Under the pieces are notes generated by a model. The model did no database searches. It had not been told where the DNA came from and was given only the letters and a program-made list of their open reading frames with translations. A stretch of DNA of 64,000 nt from Caprimulgus europaeus (taxonomy: Eukaryota > Chordata > Aves > Caprimulgiformes > Caprimulgidae): the NCBI GenBank assembly GCA_907165065.1, contig OU015540.1, positions 5,812,001-5,876,000 of the forward strand, read 5' to 3'. How positions within the stretch are numbered: the first letter of the stretch is position 1; each line of letters opens with the position of its first letter. Shown piece by piece: positions 28,393-41,697 of this stretch. The position numbers and the translations under genes are program-made.

Positions 28393-28430
28393 TCCTTGAA
28401 ATGTAAAAACGTTTTTTTACATTTCAGGGG
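28393..28430. repeat. Near-perfect inverted repeat (hairpin)
   Basis: TGAAATGTAAAAA at 28397-28409 is exactly complementary to TTTTTACATTTCA at 28414-28426 across a 4-base spacer. Flanking C-rich and G-rich bases extend the potential stem by about four further pairs, including wobbles. Confidence 0.85.
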
Positions 28431-31400
28431 TTTGCTTGCAGATGGGTTGTGTCACTCTTAGCCACTAACAGGGCTGATCAGCTGTGTGGCAAGCTGCACA
28501 GAGTGAAAACTGCTGTTGATCTTAGCAGCTGATGGCATTAGACAAGTAGGACTTGTACAAGACCTATGGCAGAAGGGGAAGGTAATGGCATAGCCATTTC
28601 CAAGGGGAAAAATAAGGGAGGAACAAACCTTTTATGCAATTCTGCATTGGCAATTGACATGTGACTTAAGAAAAGCCAAATATCCTCTACCAGAATTTTT
28701 TACCATAGTTTGCCTGTGTGCTGGGTAATTCCCATGTCCTTCAGCAGGTGAGTGCAGACAGCTGAGAGAGAAGCTTTTGGAGTCCCCTGAAAATCATCTT
28801 AATTCAGGGCAGTACTTTAATCTTGCAGGTATAGGGGAAGAGAAATGTGTTCCCACTCCTTGCACGCAGCATCCTGGATCCTCCTCTACCCCTGCAGGTA
28901 GAACCAGCCGTGCAGCCACATGCTTAGCTGTAAAAGCCCCATTTCATTACATGCCCAACCAGTGTGTGCTTCTTTCAGCCGGACACAGAGCATCCTGCAG
29001 GGTGAGTGACTGTTAGACAGTGGCTTTATTGCTGCTATTGTAACCACAGACAGCCCAATTATTGCAAATGGGCCTCAGCCAGCATGTTCAGATTTGATTA
29101 AGAACTTTTTGAAAGATAAGAAGCATTTAGAGCTAAGGGTTGGCTCCAGCCATAGTTATTTACATCGGGGTGGGGGGGATAAAATCTTTTATTAGTGTCA
29201 CTGTTTAAATATTTTGGCTCTCTATTCCAATATTGTGGCAAGAAGGAACCATATGTGTTCCTAGAAAGAGAGCCTAGTACAGCCGTTAATCAGGAGAGGA
29301 TCTATTAATGTATTAACATTCAGAATAATGAGCAAAAACAGCATGCACTGCAGAGACTAACACATATCTTTAGTCTACGGTTTTCAAATGTTTGGAAAAT
29401 GTTATATTCCTCCATCTCTTTAAAGCTGATCTTCTGCCAAAAGAAGTTCTCTTCTGCTGTTAATTTTAGAAAGGTTAAATCTATTTACAAAAGCAAACAT
29501 AAGCATGGAGTGATGAAAACCAGGAGGATGTGGGGAGGAACAGGCTGCAGAGTTCACAGCAGGAGCTGATCTGGTGGGAAAACTTGTAGGCACGTCCTTT
29601 CCTTTCCTTAACATTATGCAGAGTAGTGGATGTGGTTGGAGAAGATACAAAGCCCAAGCTCTGTACCAGCTCCCCACCACCACCTTTCTCCAGAGATGCT
29701 GGACGACGTGTGTGTTTGTCTGCAGATCACTGTTGGGCTGTAGGGAAGATTGCCGAAAGACTTGGCACAGGAAAAGGGCAAATTTTAAAGAGCTCAAGAG
29801 TGGGAGAGATTGCTGGTTGAGCAGCTTAGTTGCCTCGAGGTCATTGCTAATTAGGAGCATCTTGCCTACAGAAGTGAGCATTACGTTTTAATGCTGCTAT
29901 GAAAACCAATCATGCTGTCTCCCCTTTGCATCCCATGCTACTGCCTGCTTTGCTGTGGCATCTGGAGCAAGCTGCACAAGGGAAGGGAAGAAAGCCCTCT
30001 TAAAGGATGTGGAAGGATGCTGAAGTGGTAGCGGAGCTCAGATGAGAGAGGCTGGAGCATGACAGCTGTTCCTGGATCATGCAAAAAGCCTGCCAGCAAA
30101 AATGCATCAATTTCTGTGATATCTGAGTGTCTTGTCTTCTGTTTTCATAATTGCATACATGGTGTCTGCATAAATCTTCTCCCCCCTCCTGCACCTCCAG
30201 CGAAAGGAGCTGACTGGCGGATGGCAGCACATCAGTAGGAGAACACCAGTGGGAAGAGACAACCAGTCAGATGTGTGTCAGATGGGGAGGGCCAGGGCCC
30301 GAGGCACGTTCCTCGGAGGCTGCTCGAACATGGTGCATTCACTAAATAGAAAACCTCTCCTTTTCGCTGCGGGAAGAGGAGCATGTTCATCCAGACATGA
30401 GAACCAGCAGCGCTGTCTGGCCATGTTCTTCAGGAGGTTAGTGCCAAATGACAGCACAGGAGGCAACAGCAGAAGCTTTCAGCAAATGCATCGTAGCCCA
30501 AAGGTCTGAGTGTCCCCTCGAGGGACACTGTGGAATTTTTTTTCCTTTTTCAATGAATACTGAAATCTTCCTATTTATTCACTCCTTAGCTGCAACTTCT
30601 GTCTCTTTCGCTGTGGGCTTCCTTCCTATGGTGAGATCAGATCTGCTCAAGGAGAGAGGAGTCCTGTGATTCTTTGTTTCGCACTGGGTTTCCCATTAAA
30701 AGCCAATTTCCTGAAAGCAGAATATACCCAACCTGTGCAGGGCAGTTGATTAGTTTCTTGCCTATCTTGGTTTTCAGATTTTCTTGCCTGTGGACTACCA
30801 GTCTGGTTGAGTAAGTCCACAAATACAGCTACTGGTAACCACCAGCTCCATGCACTCCGAAGTCTTGAAGTTCAAAAAGAAATGGTGAAGTTTTTGAAAT
30901 CATGACATCTTCTCCCCCAGCATAAATCTGGACTGGTGGCTGGAGATGCAATCTGAGAAAGGTGCTTCCCCACAGGAGGTTTGTGAGCTTTTAAGGGTTA
31001 AAACTCATTCTTGAAGAGACAAGAAAAACATTTTGTATGTTGAAAAATCAACTTTACTTTCCTTCTTTGGCTTTCTGGGTAGTGACAACTCCTGCTTACT
31101 TTGGTCCTGTTGACAGTCGTGCTGATGACAGCGATTTCAAATGAAGAAAAACGAAGAAAATGTGAGCCAGCAAAAAAACCAAGAGCAATGAAAGCGCCTT
31201 CCTCGCCTCACACTAAGCTTGTGGAATTTGGTTATTGATGTTTCAACAGCAACTAGGGTTATTTGCAAAGCTAACACTTAAATTCCACTTTGGCAGATCA
31301 TAACTATGAGTCACACAGTCCCATAGGAAGAGGTAATTATTGACCAGTTCTTCTTGCTCCTACTTGAGCTTTGGTCTTCGTAGCACTGACTGTAACGCAG

Positions 31401-34400
31401 AGTGCTGGCTCTGTGCAGAGGTGACTAATATGTGTCACCAATTTCCTTGATATAAGGCTTAAAACCTGCATTTTATCCCAGGGTGCCAGACTATGACAAA
31501 CAAGAGCTAGAAGAGGGTAATGAATAAACATGGTGAGAATTTCAGCTGTAATCTGCCATCAGGTCCATCTGTTACTCCTTCCCCCACAAGCCTTGCAGAC
31601 TCAATGAGCCAGGAACAGGCATGCTCCATCTACCATCCCATCCTTCAGCCACATATCTAAGGTCTAATTGTCTGCTTGTCATTAAGTTTATCACTCATGG
31701 TCTCTTGAGCCGTTATTGGTCACAGGATCTTCTTGTTCTGTTCGTTAGCCTTCCGTCCACCCCACTCATGACAAGACCTGCTCATGACAAGACTTCCAGA
31801 AGGATACCAAAAAGATGAGGATAAACATATTAATCACACGCTGGTGTCTGCTGTAGCACAGAGTGGCAGTCACTTCAGCGAGACGTGTCTCCCAGGCATG
31901 TGTAATCTGCTCATTTAACCGTTCCAGTGCTCACTCACTCTCCATCTCTTGCAAAACCAGATGCCCAGCTCCCAAACGAGGCAGTTCTTTTCCAGTTGGC
32001 AGCTGGTGAGTCCCTAAGTCTGCATCCCATGTCATGTGCAGGCACTTCGATTGAGGTGAGTCTTAGGTTTTCCTGCTTAGTAGCTCTGATCCAGAGAAGG
32101 AAAAGCACAGCCCTTGTCAGCAGCATGAAGCAGAAGCAGCTGAGCAGGGGAACAGCACGTGCCTGGTGTGACTCGGTGAGCAGTGAAGGCTCCAGCAAGT
32201 TCTGGCTGTTGGTGAGCAGTGGTTTGATTTGGGGGGGTGGGTGCCTATCTCCCAGGCAACACGACAGCTTGCAAAAGTTGCCATCAGAATTCTCCATGGT
32301 TCCAGCAGTCTTTCATCAACGCAGGGTTTTGCAAACTTCATTGCTCATGTTCTCTTGTAGACCTCATGCTCACAGGTGCAGTTCACAAGTGGAGTATCTC
32401 CCCGCTTTGGAAACTAGGCCATCTTAAGTGAAGCCCACACAGATGATTTTTCTTGCATTTCTCCCATAGGTTCTACCTTCTCATATTCCAGAAAGTCCAT
32501 ATTCTTGGTTCTCCATTGCTTTCAGCTCTTCTCCCAGCAAGAGAAATGAAGAGGAATGTGATAAGCAACTTGGCTGGTTAATGAGATGAGCTCCCTGTCT
32601 AAATGAGGATTTCTTGTGCGCTGGGTTCAATTGCCAGTCCCTGGTATCTCCCCCAAGTCTGCTTCTGGCTTTCTTGGGAGAGAGGTTTGGGACCTGGTTT
32701 GAGTTGCAACTACATTTCCCTTTGTGCCAAGTCACCACGTTCATCGGGGCCAGGCACAGACCAGTAACTGCCTCTGGATGGCAGGGCTGGAGAGCTACGT
32801 GAGGCTGTGATTTGGCTGGGAAAACAGAATTTAAATGACACCCAGTCCCTAACATTGCAGGCTGCAACTGCAGAGTCATTTCAGAGAAAGTAACGGGAGA
32901 TTTTTCTCTCCCTAATTTATGTCTCTCCTGCATATGGCTTCTGTGGAGTTGCTAATGTTGCAGACAGATGGGTTGGCATTTTACTAGACAGAACACATGG
33001 ACTAGATGTTGTTAATGCTTGTTAGCTCCTCACTCTGCAGCTTGACCAGTCCAATACGGTCACCTCGCAGATGGTTGGGAAGCTGCAGCCTGGGTGCTGG
33101 AGTGGTCCAGCTCTGCAGCACGTGGTTGTGACAGCAGTTGGGATAACGTGTGTTTGGCTGCATCTGCTGAAGGGCTAAGTTGTAGGTCAGAGATACCTGT
33201 GGCTGGGGGATCAGCACAGCTTCCCCATGCATCAAGGAAAGACACTGATTTGTAAAGATCCTGAGCCTTTTATTGAGGTATTGGCTTTAAAGGCTTAATT
33301 TTATAGTCTGGATTTTTATAGGATGGGGTTGGAAAAATTCTGTGAGCCCTGTGCCTTGCTCTCGTTTACACTCCTTCATGGTTGATGTTTATAAACATAT
33401 TTGACTAGCAAACACTATTTAGCAGTCCTGAGACCTGTTAAAAAGTTATAATTTATGATCTCAAGCTTTAACTTGCAGCCAACTGCCAGTATTATTTTAG
33501 AGTGGACATTCTGTGCAATTTGCCTTTCTCTGTGATGTGAATAATCTGCTGGGATTTACTCTCACCAGTCTTGTACTCAGCTGAACCATTTCTAGATATC
33601 ACCTCAACACATCTCTGCAGGGTGAATCTCCTTGATTGTTGGTTTGGAGATCCCCATCAGAATCTGTGGATGCAAAAGTAGATGCTACGGGTGAATCATT
33701 TATGTTTCCATCTTCCATCTTTGACAATACTGATGTTCAATTTACAGGGTAATGGTGGGAGGCTGGATGCATCCTACAGATGAGACAGGGAATTTTAGTT
33801 TCAATACTTGTCCTTTAAAATTCTCAAAGCACTTTTGGAAAATGCATGGGTATTAATCCACACTGCGCAGTAGTTCTTCAAACCTATGATTTAAATTGGA
33901 TATATTTGTCTCTGTCTGTCCTGAACTGTTGAGTAACATTAATGCACCCTGATAACAGCTGTCACAATTTACCCTGGGGGTTGCTCCTCAGTGATAGGTG
34001 AAATCACAGCAGTTCAAAGGCCTGTCTTCCAGGATGAAAAAGCTCTATAGGAATATTCAGATATAAAATAGTAATAGTATGAACCAAAAAATATGCTTCC
34101 CTTATTTTAAAGCCTTTGATCTTATTTTTATGGCATCACATTTGACAGTCTAAAGGACATTAACCTGTAGGAGAAACCTTTTGAGAGAAGATGCTGACTT
34201 GCCCTCCGCTGCGCAGAGCACTGTCCCCCAGGATTGACACCAGCCAGTTTTTCCCATCGAGAGGTGTGCAGGTGCCTCAGTGCCTCTCCCTGCTCTTTTT
34301 CACGTGTTTCATCTTTTTACATCAGGTGCAGGAGAGCTCACATGGATCAAAACACGTAGCTGTAGGGAGAAACTCGCTGCTGAGCAATGCGCCCCACTCT

Positions 34401-35343
34401 GCTGCTTTGCTGCTGAGCTGGTGCAACATCCAGAACTCCATCACCGCTGTCACTCACGTACAGAGTGCCTGGGTCGTGTTTCTGATTAAGATGGAAGTAT
34501 ATGAGCTGACCTCTTGTGCAGAAGACATTGTAGGGTTGTGGTTCATCTCAATGTTGAATAATAAGAAAGAGAAAGGAAATGTTTGCTATAAATCTCAGTG
34601 CACGCAGGGCTGTTTCTCACTTATCCCTCCCCAGCTTTCAATTTTCTTCTTGGCATTGCCAGGTGCTTGCTTTTCTTTGCTCAGCAGCTAAAAGCAGCTT
34701 TTTCATTACATTTCCTGGAAGGCCCTTTGCAGGCATCCATCCTTCTCTGCCTCATAAATTCACTTTATATAGCAAGCTGGCGACATGGAGGTCAGAGGTC
34801 TTGGCAAGAAGCAATTATTATAAAGAAGTACTCTTCCTCTTTTGGGTTACAAAGAGGATATTAAAGGGGGAAAAACTTTGCTGCAGACAAGGAATGGTCA
34901 TTTGTGAAAGGTAGGTGATGTGATTGATGAAGAGCTGCACATCCTGTGAGAGCTACCTTGGGCCAGCAACCTGTCAGGCCAGCTGAAACCTGCCCATTAC
35001 CATGAAAAAAGAAGGAAATCAGTAAACAGTTTGCTAAATAACCTCATAAATATTTCCAGCCATAAGCACATCTTGGTAAATTTGTTGGTTTGGGTTGGGG
35101 TTTTTTTTATATTTCTCTAATTTTAAATGAACAGCCTCTAATTAAAGTGATTTAGTGGCTACCTGGGGACCTGGTATTTGAGCAGCGCGTGATGCTGAGG
35201 AGAGATTGACTGGTGAGGCGTAACTCAATTGAGGGATTTTGATAATGTTATCATCACCCAAGAGAGACAAGTTTGAGCAATTAGATCTCAAAACCTCGTG
35301 TTGGGGTTGTTATAACTTCAGCAAGCAGTTTCCACCTCTGTGT

Positions 35344-35358
35344 ACACACACACACACA
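35344..35358. repeat. (AC)n microsatellite
   Basis: About seven AC units. Confidence 0.85.
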
Positions 35359-35717
35359 GACGCACGTTGTCGCTGGGTATTTGCTGGACACCAGTTTTCT
35401 GGCTGGCTCTGTGCTTGGTGTATCAGTGTGTGCCTGCCTGGAGTGACTCGTAGTGGTGATTTATCAGCTTTGCAGACCTGGGTGAGGGTGTCAGCCCACT
35501 TGGCATCTCTACATCCCCCCTCAATATCTGCACATGGACAAGGCAGCTTTTGACAGTTAGAAAAATCTCAGCGTCCACAGCAAGAGGCAGAAACAAAAGG
35601 ATTTTCTTATTTAAAGGTCAAAGCAGGCAACTTCTTAAAAGATATTTTCAAGGTTTCTTTGGGCTGTGACAGGGTTTATGTGTATTAATGGGTGCTGAGG
35701 TAGGGGGTAGGTGCTGT

Positions 35718-35753
35718 GGGGAAGGGGGTCAGAGGGATGCAAGGGGCCCAGGG
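35718..35753 (+). other. MAD1L1: Potential G-quadruplex
   Basis: Five G runs (4, 5, 3, 4 and 3) separated by loops of 2, 5, 6 and 4 bases, on the sense strand of the MAD1L1 intron, so it could also form in the pre-mRNA. Confidence 0.5.
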
Positions 35754-36716
35754 TGCTTGGTGGCAGAGGCTCTGTGGTATCCACGGTGATAGCACTGAAG
35801 AGGTTTTGGGGTGATCAGACGGCACAGCTGACCCTGAGGACTTCTGCTGGTGGAGGAAGGTGTTGGGGAAGAGGGGGTGACTGTCATGCACAAAGAGGAG
35901 ATGTGAGGGATTTGAATGATGAAGGCAAATTGCCAAAGGAATTGACCTGGTGAGGAGATGTGCATAACCCACATCAGAGTGGGCTTCAGGGTGGGGTGAG
36001 GAACACCACAAAGACAAGGGAAATGACAGTAAGAACTGGGGCAGGGAGAGGAGAGCATGGCCATGCCATGGTTCATAACACCAGAGACCTGTGGACCTGA
36101 ATGGAGCAGGAGAAGCTCTGCACAGAGTCTCAGTTGTGAAGCTGTGGTGCCCTTCCCCTCAGCACACGCAGGGCTGCGTTTGCCATGCGTATTCAGAGCA
36201 GTTGTGTGTAGGGATGCAGCATGGACAGTGATTTATGGAAGGAGTATTGCAGATGAGATGGAGCCTCCATGATACATTTGCTGGGTAAATGTCACTGGGC
36301 AATGATTCACTTGCTCGTTTTGACCCCTAATACATCTTAGCCTTGAAAAGTACCATCTACTATAGAGCATGGCCGAGCAGCATCTGCAGTGCAAAGGCTT
36401 GTGACTGTGCCAAGGGTGGAAGGCCACCCTGGCAGCCCTGCCAAAGTCCTAGACTTCACCCTTCCTCACACTGAGGAGGTGTTTGAAATGGGGTTCCAAA
36501 GCTGAGACACAACTCTTTTTGCCTGCTGTGCCTGGCACAAAGCTCCAACCTCACTGTTGTCAGCTTAATTAAAAACCACTTGAGAGTTCCACCTCCAGCA
36601 CTTGGGTTTGTGTTTGAAGCTGCAGGAGCACATGTCCTGCATGGATCACATTCCCAAAGGCAGTTGTGCTCTCTTGGTGTGGAAATCAGAGGTAAAATAT
36701 CCCCACTTTATGCTGA

Positions 36717-36790
36717 AATCATAGAACAGTCCTGGTTGGAAGGGACCTTGAAAAACGATCTGGTCCAACCTTTCATGGGAAAGGGAGCCT
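36717..36790 (-). mobile_element. CR1 LINE 3'-end fragment (minus strand)
   Basis: Begins 'aatcatagaacagt' and continues 'cctggttggaagggacctt', then 'gatctggtccaacc', which is the reverse complement of the conserved CR1 3' UTR and terminal octamer region. Only about 75 bp remain. It differs in sequence from the copies at 38.2 and 50.2 kb, so it belongs to another CR1 subfamily. Confidence 0.85.
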
Positions 36791-38248
36791 AGGTGAGGTT
36801 TATTAGGAAGTGTTGAATGCTGAAGCCCTCTTCTCCTTTTTTCCACATTTCTGCCCCATATTTTCTCCGTGCTGCATGTGAGTTTATAGCTGGTGGCATT
36901 TTGGAGCCATTGTAGGGGCATCCATCATTTTTAGCTACCAAAATATGTCAGAGGGGAAAGGAAAAGAGCATACAAGAAACTAAAAATTGGTGTCTGTAGT
37001 CCAGAGTGCACTTGTGAACCATATATTAGCTTGTAAATGACCAAAGAAGACACTATCAAACGTTTGACATAGCTGCCTCCCAGCTGGTGGAACAAGCAGA
37101 GAAGTAAGTGCTGGGACTTGGCTTTCAGGGAGCGTTTCTGTGCAACAGCAGCACGGGGGCAAAGAGCCATCTTCGCAAAATCAGTGCAGTCAGAGCTCTG
37201 TATGTGTCACATTGAAGTGACAAAAGCTGAGAGAAGCCTCCTTTATGGTCCGCACATCACTGCATTACCAGCCCAGTCCTGCCAGCTCCAGGTCCATCCC
37301 CAGCAGGTCCATTCAGGAGTGCCTGTTGCTCCCACACATCTTCTGCATTGCCTGCTCCTTGCTGAGATGGTCCCTGTTGGAGAGAATAACTCGCTTTTCC
37401 ACCACATTGGTGGTTATTTGAGAGACTTTTATATGTATATCTAAACTATAAAGCCTTGAATAATTTACTAGTTTCCAGGGTTAAGAGGAAGATTTATGGT
37501 GTTTCTTTCTGGCAGGCGGCAGCTGATCTTGATACTCCTGGAAAAACCAGTTGTACTAACGGCTCCTTTCTCCGAGCAGATCCAGGAGCAGGTACTGCAA
37601 GTTTGTCACCACGTGGTGAATAGACCTGTCTTCTTGGTGTTCTACAATGCAGTGAAACCTGCCCACTGCTCTGATTGCTCTGTGGGGTAGCAAAGCCTGT
37701 GAGGAGAATAACAGGGTGTCACCCTTCCAATCTGTGGCAGGAGGTGTGTTCCCCCACCAGCAGAACCGAGTGTGCAGTGACACGGGGCAAAGATTGATCA
37801 CCATTGCTGTTCTAGAAAAGGTCCTGATAGGCCTTCAATCAGACTGAACTGGCAACAGAGCTGAGCAAGAGCTGGAATCTTTCCTTTTACAAGTATTTGA
37901 GATCTGAATAAAACATAACATAGACCTGAATCTCAGTAGTTTAGTGAGCCAGGCAGATTTCTTTCCATGAATTAGAAGAAACCAATATAGGTCTATGTAA
38001 AGAGTACCTGTGAGATGATATTCTCATAGTACTTAGCTTCAGCATCCCAGGCTGCTCTGTGCTTGGGGAGACTTGGGGTGCAGGGGGAATATTTGCATCT
38101 CTCGCAAAGCGCTGCACTTGGCAGGCTCAGCGCGGTGGGGAAGGGGGAGTGAAGTGTGATGGTGGTCCCCAAAGTCTCCTCTTGCATTGACTCCTCAATG
38201 AATTGACTATGGGATGGATGGGGGTACTCACAGGCTCAGCTTTTCCTT

Positions 38249-38404
38249 TCATAGAATCATAGAATCTCCTGGTGGGAAAAGACCTCTGAGGTCACCGAGT
38301 CCAGTCATACCTGCCCACTACTGAGCCATATCTCCAAGCACCCCAGCTAGCCGTCTTTTAAACACCTCCAGGGATGGTGACTCAACCACCTCCCTGGGCA
38401 GCCC
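38249..38404 (-). mobile_element. CR1 LINE 3'-end fragment (minus strand)
   Basis: Starts with two copies of the complemented terminal octamer (atagaatc) and runs through the CR1 3' UTR ('ctccaagcacccc', 'aacacctccagggatggtga', 'ctccctgggcagcc') before homology ends. It is a typical 5'-truncated CR1 of about 155 bp, of the same subfamily as the longer copy at 50214-51036. Confidence 0.92.
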
Positions 38405-41400
38405 TTTGAACTCATGTCTTTGATTTAACTCTAAATCTCGATCCTTTTTCTTTCACATTTGTCTTTAAAAGCAACAACACCCAATAGTGATGTAGCTCTG
38501 AGTAAGGCGTCTCAGTAGTGTTGGGCATAGAGCAGTTAGGGCTCAGTTTGAATATGCTCTGATCTCCCTTGACACATTCCCACTCATGGACTGTCCCCGT
38601 GGATCAGTGACACTTGTTTAGGTTCCTCAGCTTCACATTTTCTTCCTAGATGGGCTTGATTGGCTTTTGGCTTCATCTAAACTTAGAATTCCTGGGGATG
38701 CATCACTGGGGTGAATGGTGATTGCATTGGATGGAGTGTGTCATGGGAATGGTTGGTATCTGCTGTCACCTGCAAGTTTGTGCAGGAGTTGTGTCCAGGA
38801 GTTTTCCTTTGTGGATTGAGACTTTTTTGAATTAAAAAAAAAATATATAGTAGAAAGGAGTGGAAGGAGTTTAAGCAATGAACTGTGAAGAGGAGGATCG
38901 AGCACCCTCACAGCTTTAAACCACTGGCAATTTCAGCTTTGTATCTTTCATAAATCTGATTTATAGAGCTGGAGTCACAGGGATGCTCTGCATTGATCCA
39001 GACTGGCGTGAAACAACCAGAGCCTGCAGCATTCATTCAGCAGAGCATCCCCTCCAGTGTCCTTCCCCTCTTGCTCCCACACATCCCTGCGCATCCCCCT
39101 GCCTTGTCCTGATCCCTGCTCACTCCCACCCCACCCACCCTGGCAATTCCCTCTCTGCCTGCAGCTCACGGCTGCACCAGGCAGGGTTCAGACTTCCATT
39201 TGAAAAAAAACCAATCCTGTGAATTAATGGGAACACATCACTATTATTTTGTACTGTCACTTTCTTTGTAAAGCACATGCTGCAAAGATAATCCTGCTGT
39301 TGAACTCAAAGGAGCAAATCTATCTATATATCCCAGTCTATACTACATTATGAACAGATGAGTGAAGGAAAAAAAAAAGGCAATAAAAACAAGTAATAAG
39401 TAAGGTAACAGTGACAGGAATTTTAAAACACTCCCAGGGGAAAAAAAAAAAGTTTCTAAATTTTTCTTAAAAGCAGTGTGAGATTGAATAAACTGAACTG
39501 CAAGTGCATCCATCCTCAAAGCTAGTGTGTAAACATCTCCCGGCAGAGGAAGAATTGCCTTTTTTCCAAGTGACTGCCTTCTCACCTTGTTCCTGTTACA
39601 GAAGAGATCATAAGAAACCTGGGTGAGATGTCTGGGGTTTGGGAGCTTTTGGGGGTTTTTGGATTTTTTGGAGTTCCTGGGGAGACAGAGGCCACAGGGC
39701 GGGGAAGCATCCAACAGTCAAGAGAAACCGCAGTCACACTGAACTCAACAGGAAGTAAGAGTCTTCTCAGAAGCACATATTTGTTCACATAACTTTCTCT
39801 GAACTTTATTCTTCTGCCTCTCCTGAAGGAGGAAACTTCAGTTATGAAGAATAGTAGAGAGAAATTACCATTTATCTCATAAAAAAAAATTATTCAAATG
39901 TAGCCTTCACCCGCGGTGGCAGCGAGCTCGGAGTAGAGGGGAAATTTAAAACATTTATGTTACTCCGTTTCCGAGATGGTAAAACACAAGCAAATGGTCT
40001 GGCACTGGATGCTAAATTTCTTAAGGAACTTGCTTTAATTAATTAAACTAGTAAACCAATTAATGGATTTACTTGTAAATTCTTAGAAAATTAATTCTGT
40101 GCCCAAAGAGTGTTTTAAATCTGCGCAGGAGGCAGCGTGCATTTCATACAGAGCTTGAATTCCCATTTTAGATGAATCCAGTTCGGCGCTGACTTTGGAG
40201 ACACGAGTGAAGCATTCCTAATACTCGGACCTTCCTCCAGAACTGGTGCTTCCCATCAGCAAACCCAAGGAGGGGGGATGTGCAAAACAAAACCTGTGCT
40301 GCTTTCACAGCACCCAGCCCCTGTGCTAGCTCTGAGCTATGTCACAGCCTCTGGCTTTACGTGGATTGTGGAATTAGGTCCCTCCCTGTGCCTCCAGCTG
40401 CCTTCTTCATCTGCCATCTCTGCTTTCCTCCTCCTCAGCCTCTTTAATCTGACCCAGCAGTACATCGGATGCGCAGAAAGCAAGTTGAGTAGCTCCAGTG
40501 AACAGCAGATTAAAGCACTGAACATCCTTTTTTTGTCGCTGAAAAACCACCAAACCGAAGTAGAGGAGATTTAAACAAAAGCTAATTTACTTTTCTACAC
40601 GGAAACCTTGTTTAGATTCCCTGCCTGGCTCAGGGGTGACAGGGGCATGCTCGGTACCTCGCACTCTTTGCAATCCAAAGTGACACATACATGAAAAGTT
40701 CATAATCAAATGTGTCCAGGCTCCTGCGAACATGAAATCAGAAACAAGCAGGTTCCCCAGGGCTCTCAGCAGTTATCACTTCCCTTCTGTCCTAGCAGGT
40801 AAAGCCATGGTTTTCCCTTCACGTGGCAATCCTCCGCCCTGGCTCTTGGCATCATTTGGTTGTGGGGGTGGGTCTGCCCCACTCCTGCCCACCCTCGGCT
40901 CCAAGGGGAAGCAGAGCTGCGGAGCAATTAGAAACGGGAGCGTTTTGAAGAGGAAAATGGCAGGGGAGAAAATTAGCATTTGTGCTGTGATGTTTTTGCT
41001 GTTTATTAATAAACAAGCAGCTTTGGTGCCTCCAGGGGCGGGAGAGGCTTCAAGCATTCCTTATTTCTCTTGCATTTAGCTGCTTTTTTTTTTTTAACTT
41101 GTTTTATATGTTACAGGAGATTTGTAATATCTTCCCACATGTTGAGTTTCCTTATTTTCATGTGAGCTTCTCTGGAATAATTCCTCTGGAGCTCTCAGCT
41201 GTGCACTGCCGGGCTGATTTAAACATCCAGAAACACTTTAGGGATGTGAGGTGGATCAGCAGCTCGTTGGGAAGGAGTTGTGTTAATTAGGAACAGGTCT
41301 GCTTCCTCTTAGAGAAGCAGAATGACTTCAGATATAAGTGTTTTCACGGAGAGAAAGCCCGTGCACCTAGCTCCTGCCACGTGAGACCTGGGTGGTGGTG

Positions 41401-41670
41401 GTGATGGTGACCCCAACGTGGTGATGATCAAACAACTCATCTCCCCACCCCACCATTTGTCACTGGGGGAGCTCAGGCAGGGGTCCTGCACAGGGACATT
41501 GGAAATGCAGAACTCAGTAACAGCCCGATCACGCCGTGTGCCTAACACCTGCGCTGCAGCAGATAACGTGTCTTGATTACAGACGGGTCCACACCGAAGG
41601 AGGCTTCAGGGCGATGGCACCAGCTCTCCCTTGCCTTACGGGGGGTGGATTAAAACCCTGCTGTATTAAT
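38405..41670. other. Intronic stretch without recognised gene
   Basis: Nothing recognised between the CR1 fragment and the acceptor region of the MAD1L1 terminal exon, apart from A-rich tracts (39369-39379, 39440-39452) and an AT-rich patch near 40030-40100 with repeated TTAATTAA-type motifs. Confidence 0.55.
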
Positions 41671-41697
41671 GGGCTTCTTCTTCTTCTTTTCCCTCAG
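41671..41697 (+). other. MAD1L1: Splice acceptor of the MAD1L1 terminal exon
   Basis: A pyrimidine tract of repeated TTC units leads to CCCTCAG, with the AG at 41696-41697. The reading frame across the junction starts in phase 0 with alanine, matching the family's K|A junction as I recall it. Confidence 0.9.

Larger units (their letters stand above)
24196..36716. other. Intronic stretch without recognised gene
   Basis: No exon recognised on either strand. It contains an A/C-rich simple repeat near 24871, a hairpin at 28393-28430, an (AC)n run near 35344 and a G-rich block at 35718. A diverged phrase near 33810-33870 may be another old SINE scrap but is too short to call. Open frames of about 166 codons at 31927 and 34191 (plus) look like chance. 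Confidence 0.55.
1..41697 (+). other. MAD1L1: Last intron of MAD1L1 (partial, inferred)
   Basis: The terminal MAD1L1 exon starts at 41698 directly after a splice acceptor and opens with a phase-0 alanine codon, so upstream plus-strand sequence must be intron until the next exon. I looked for the preceding exon, which in the family encodes the segment running into the C-terminal fold (with a CYMLTGYQ-like stretch), and did not recognise it anywhere upstream. The intron therefore appears to fill the rest of the window and continue past its left edge. MAD1L1 is known for very large introns in mammals. I could not do an exhaustive similarity search by eye, so a divergent exon could have been missed. 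Confidence 0.75.

Noticed and set aside
33808..33870. Possible fourth ancient SINE copy
   Set aside because: One phrase (ctcaaagcactttt, then attaatcc) resembles the family, but the rest of the order is missing.
41536..41697. In-frame extension upstream of the MAD1L1 exon starting at an ATG
   Set aside because: This is intron: a strong acceptor AG sits at 41697 and homology to MAD1 begins exactly after it.
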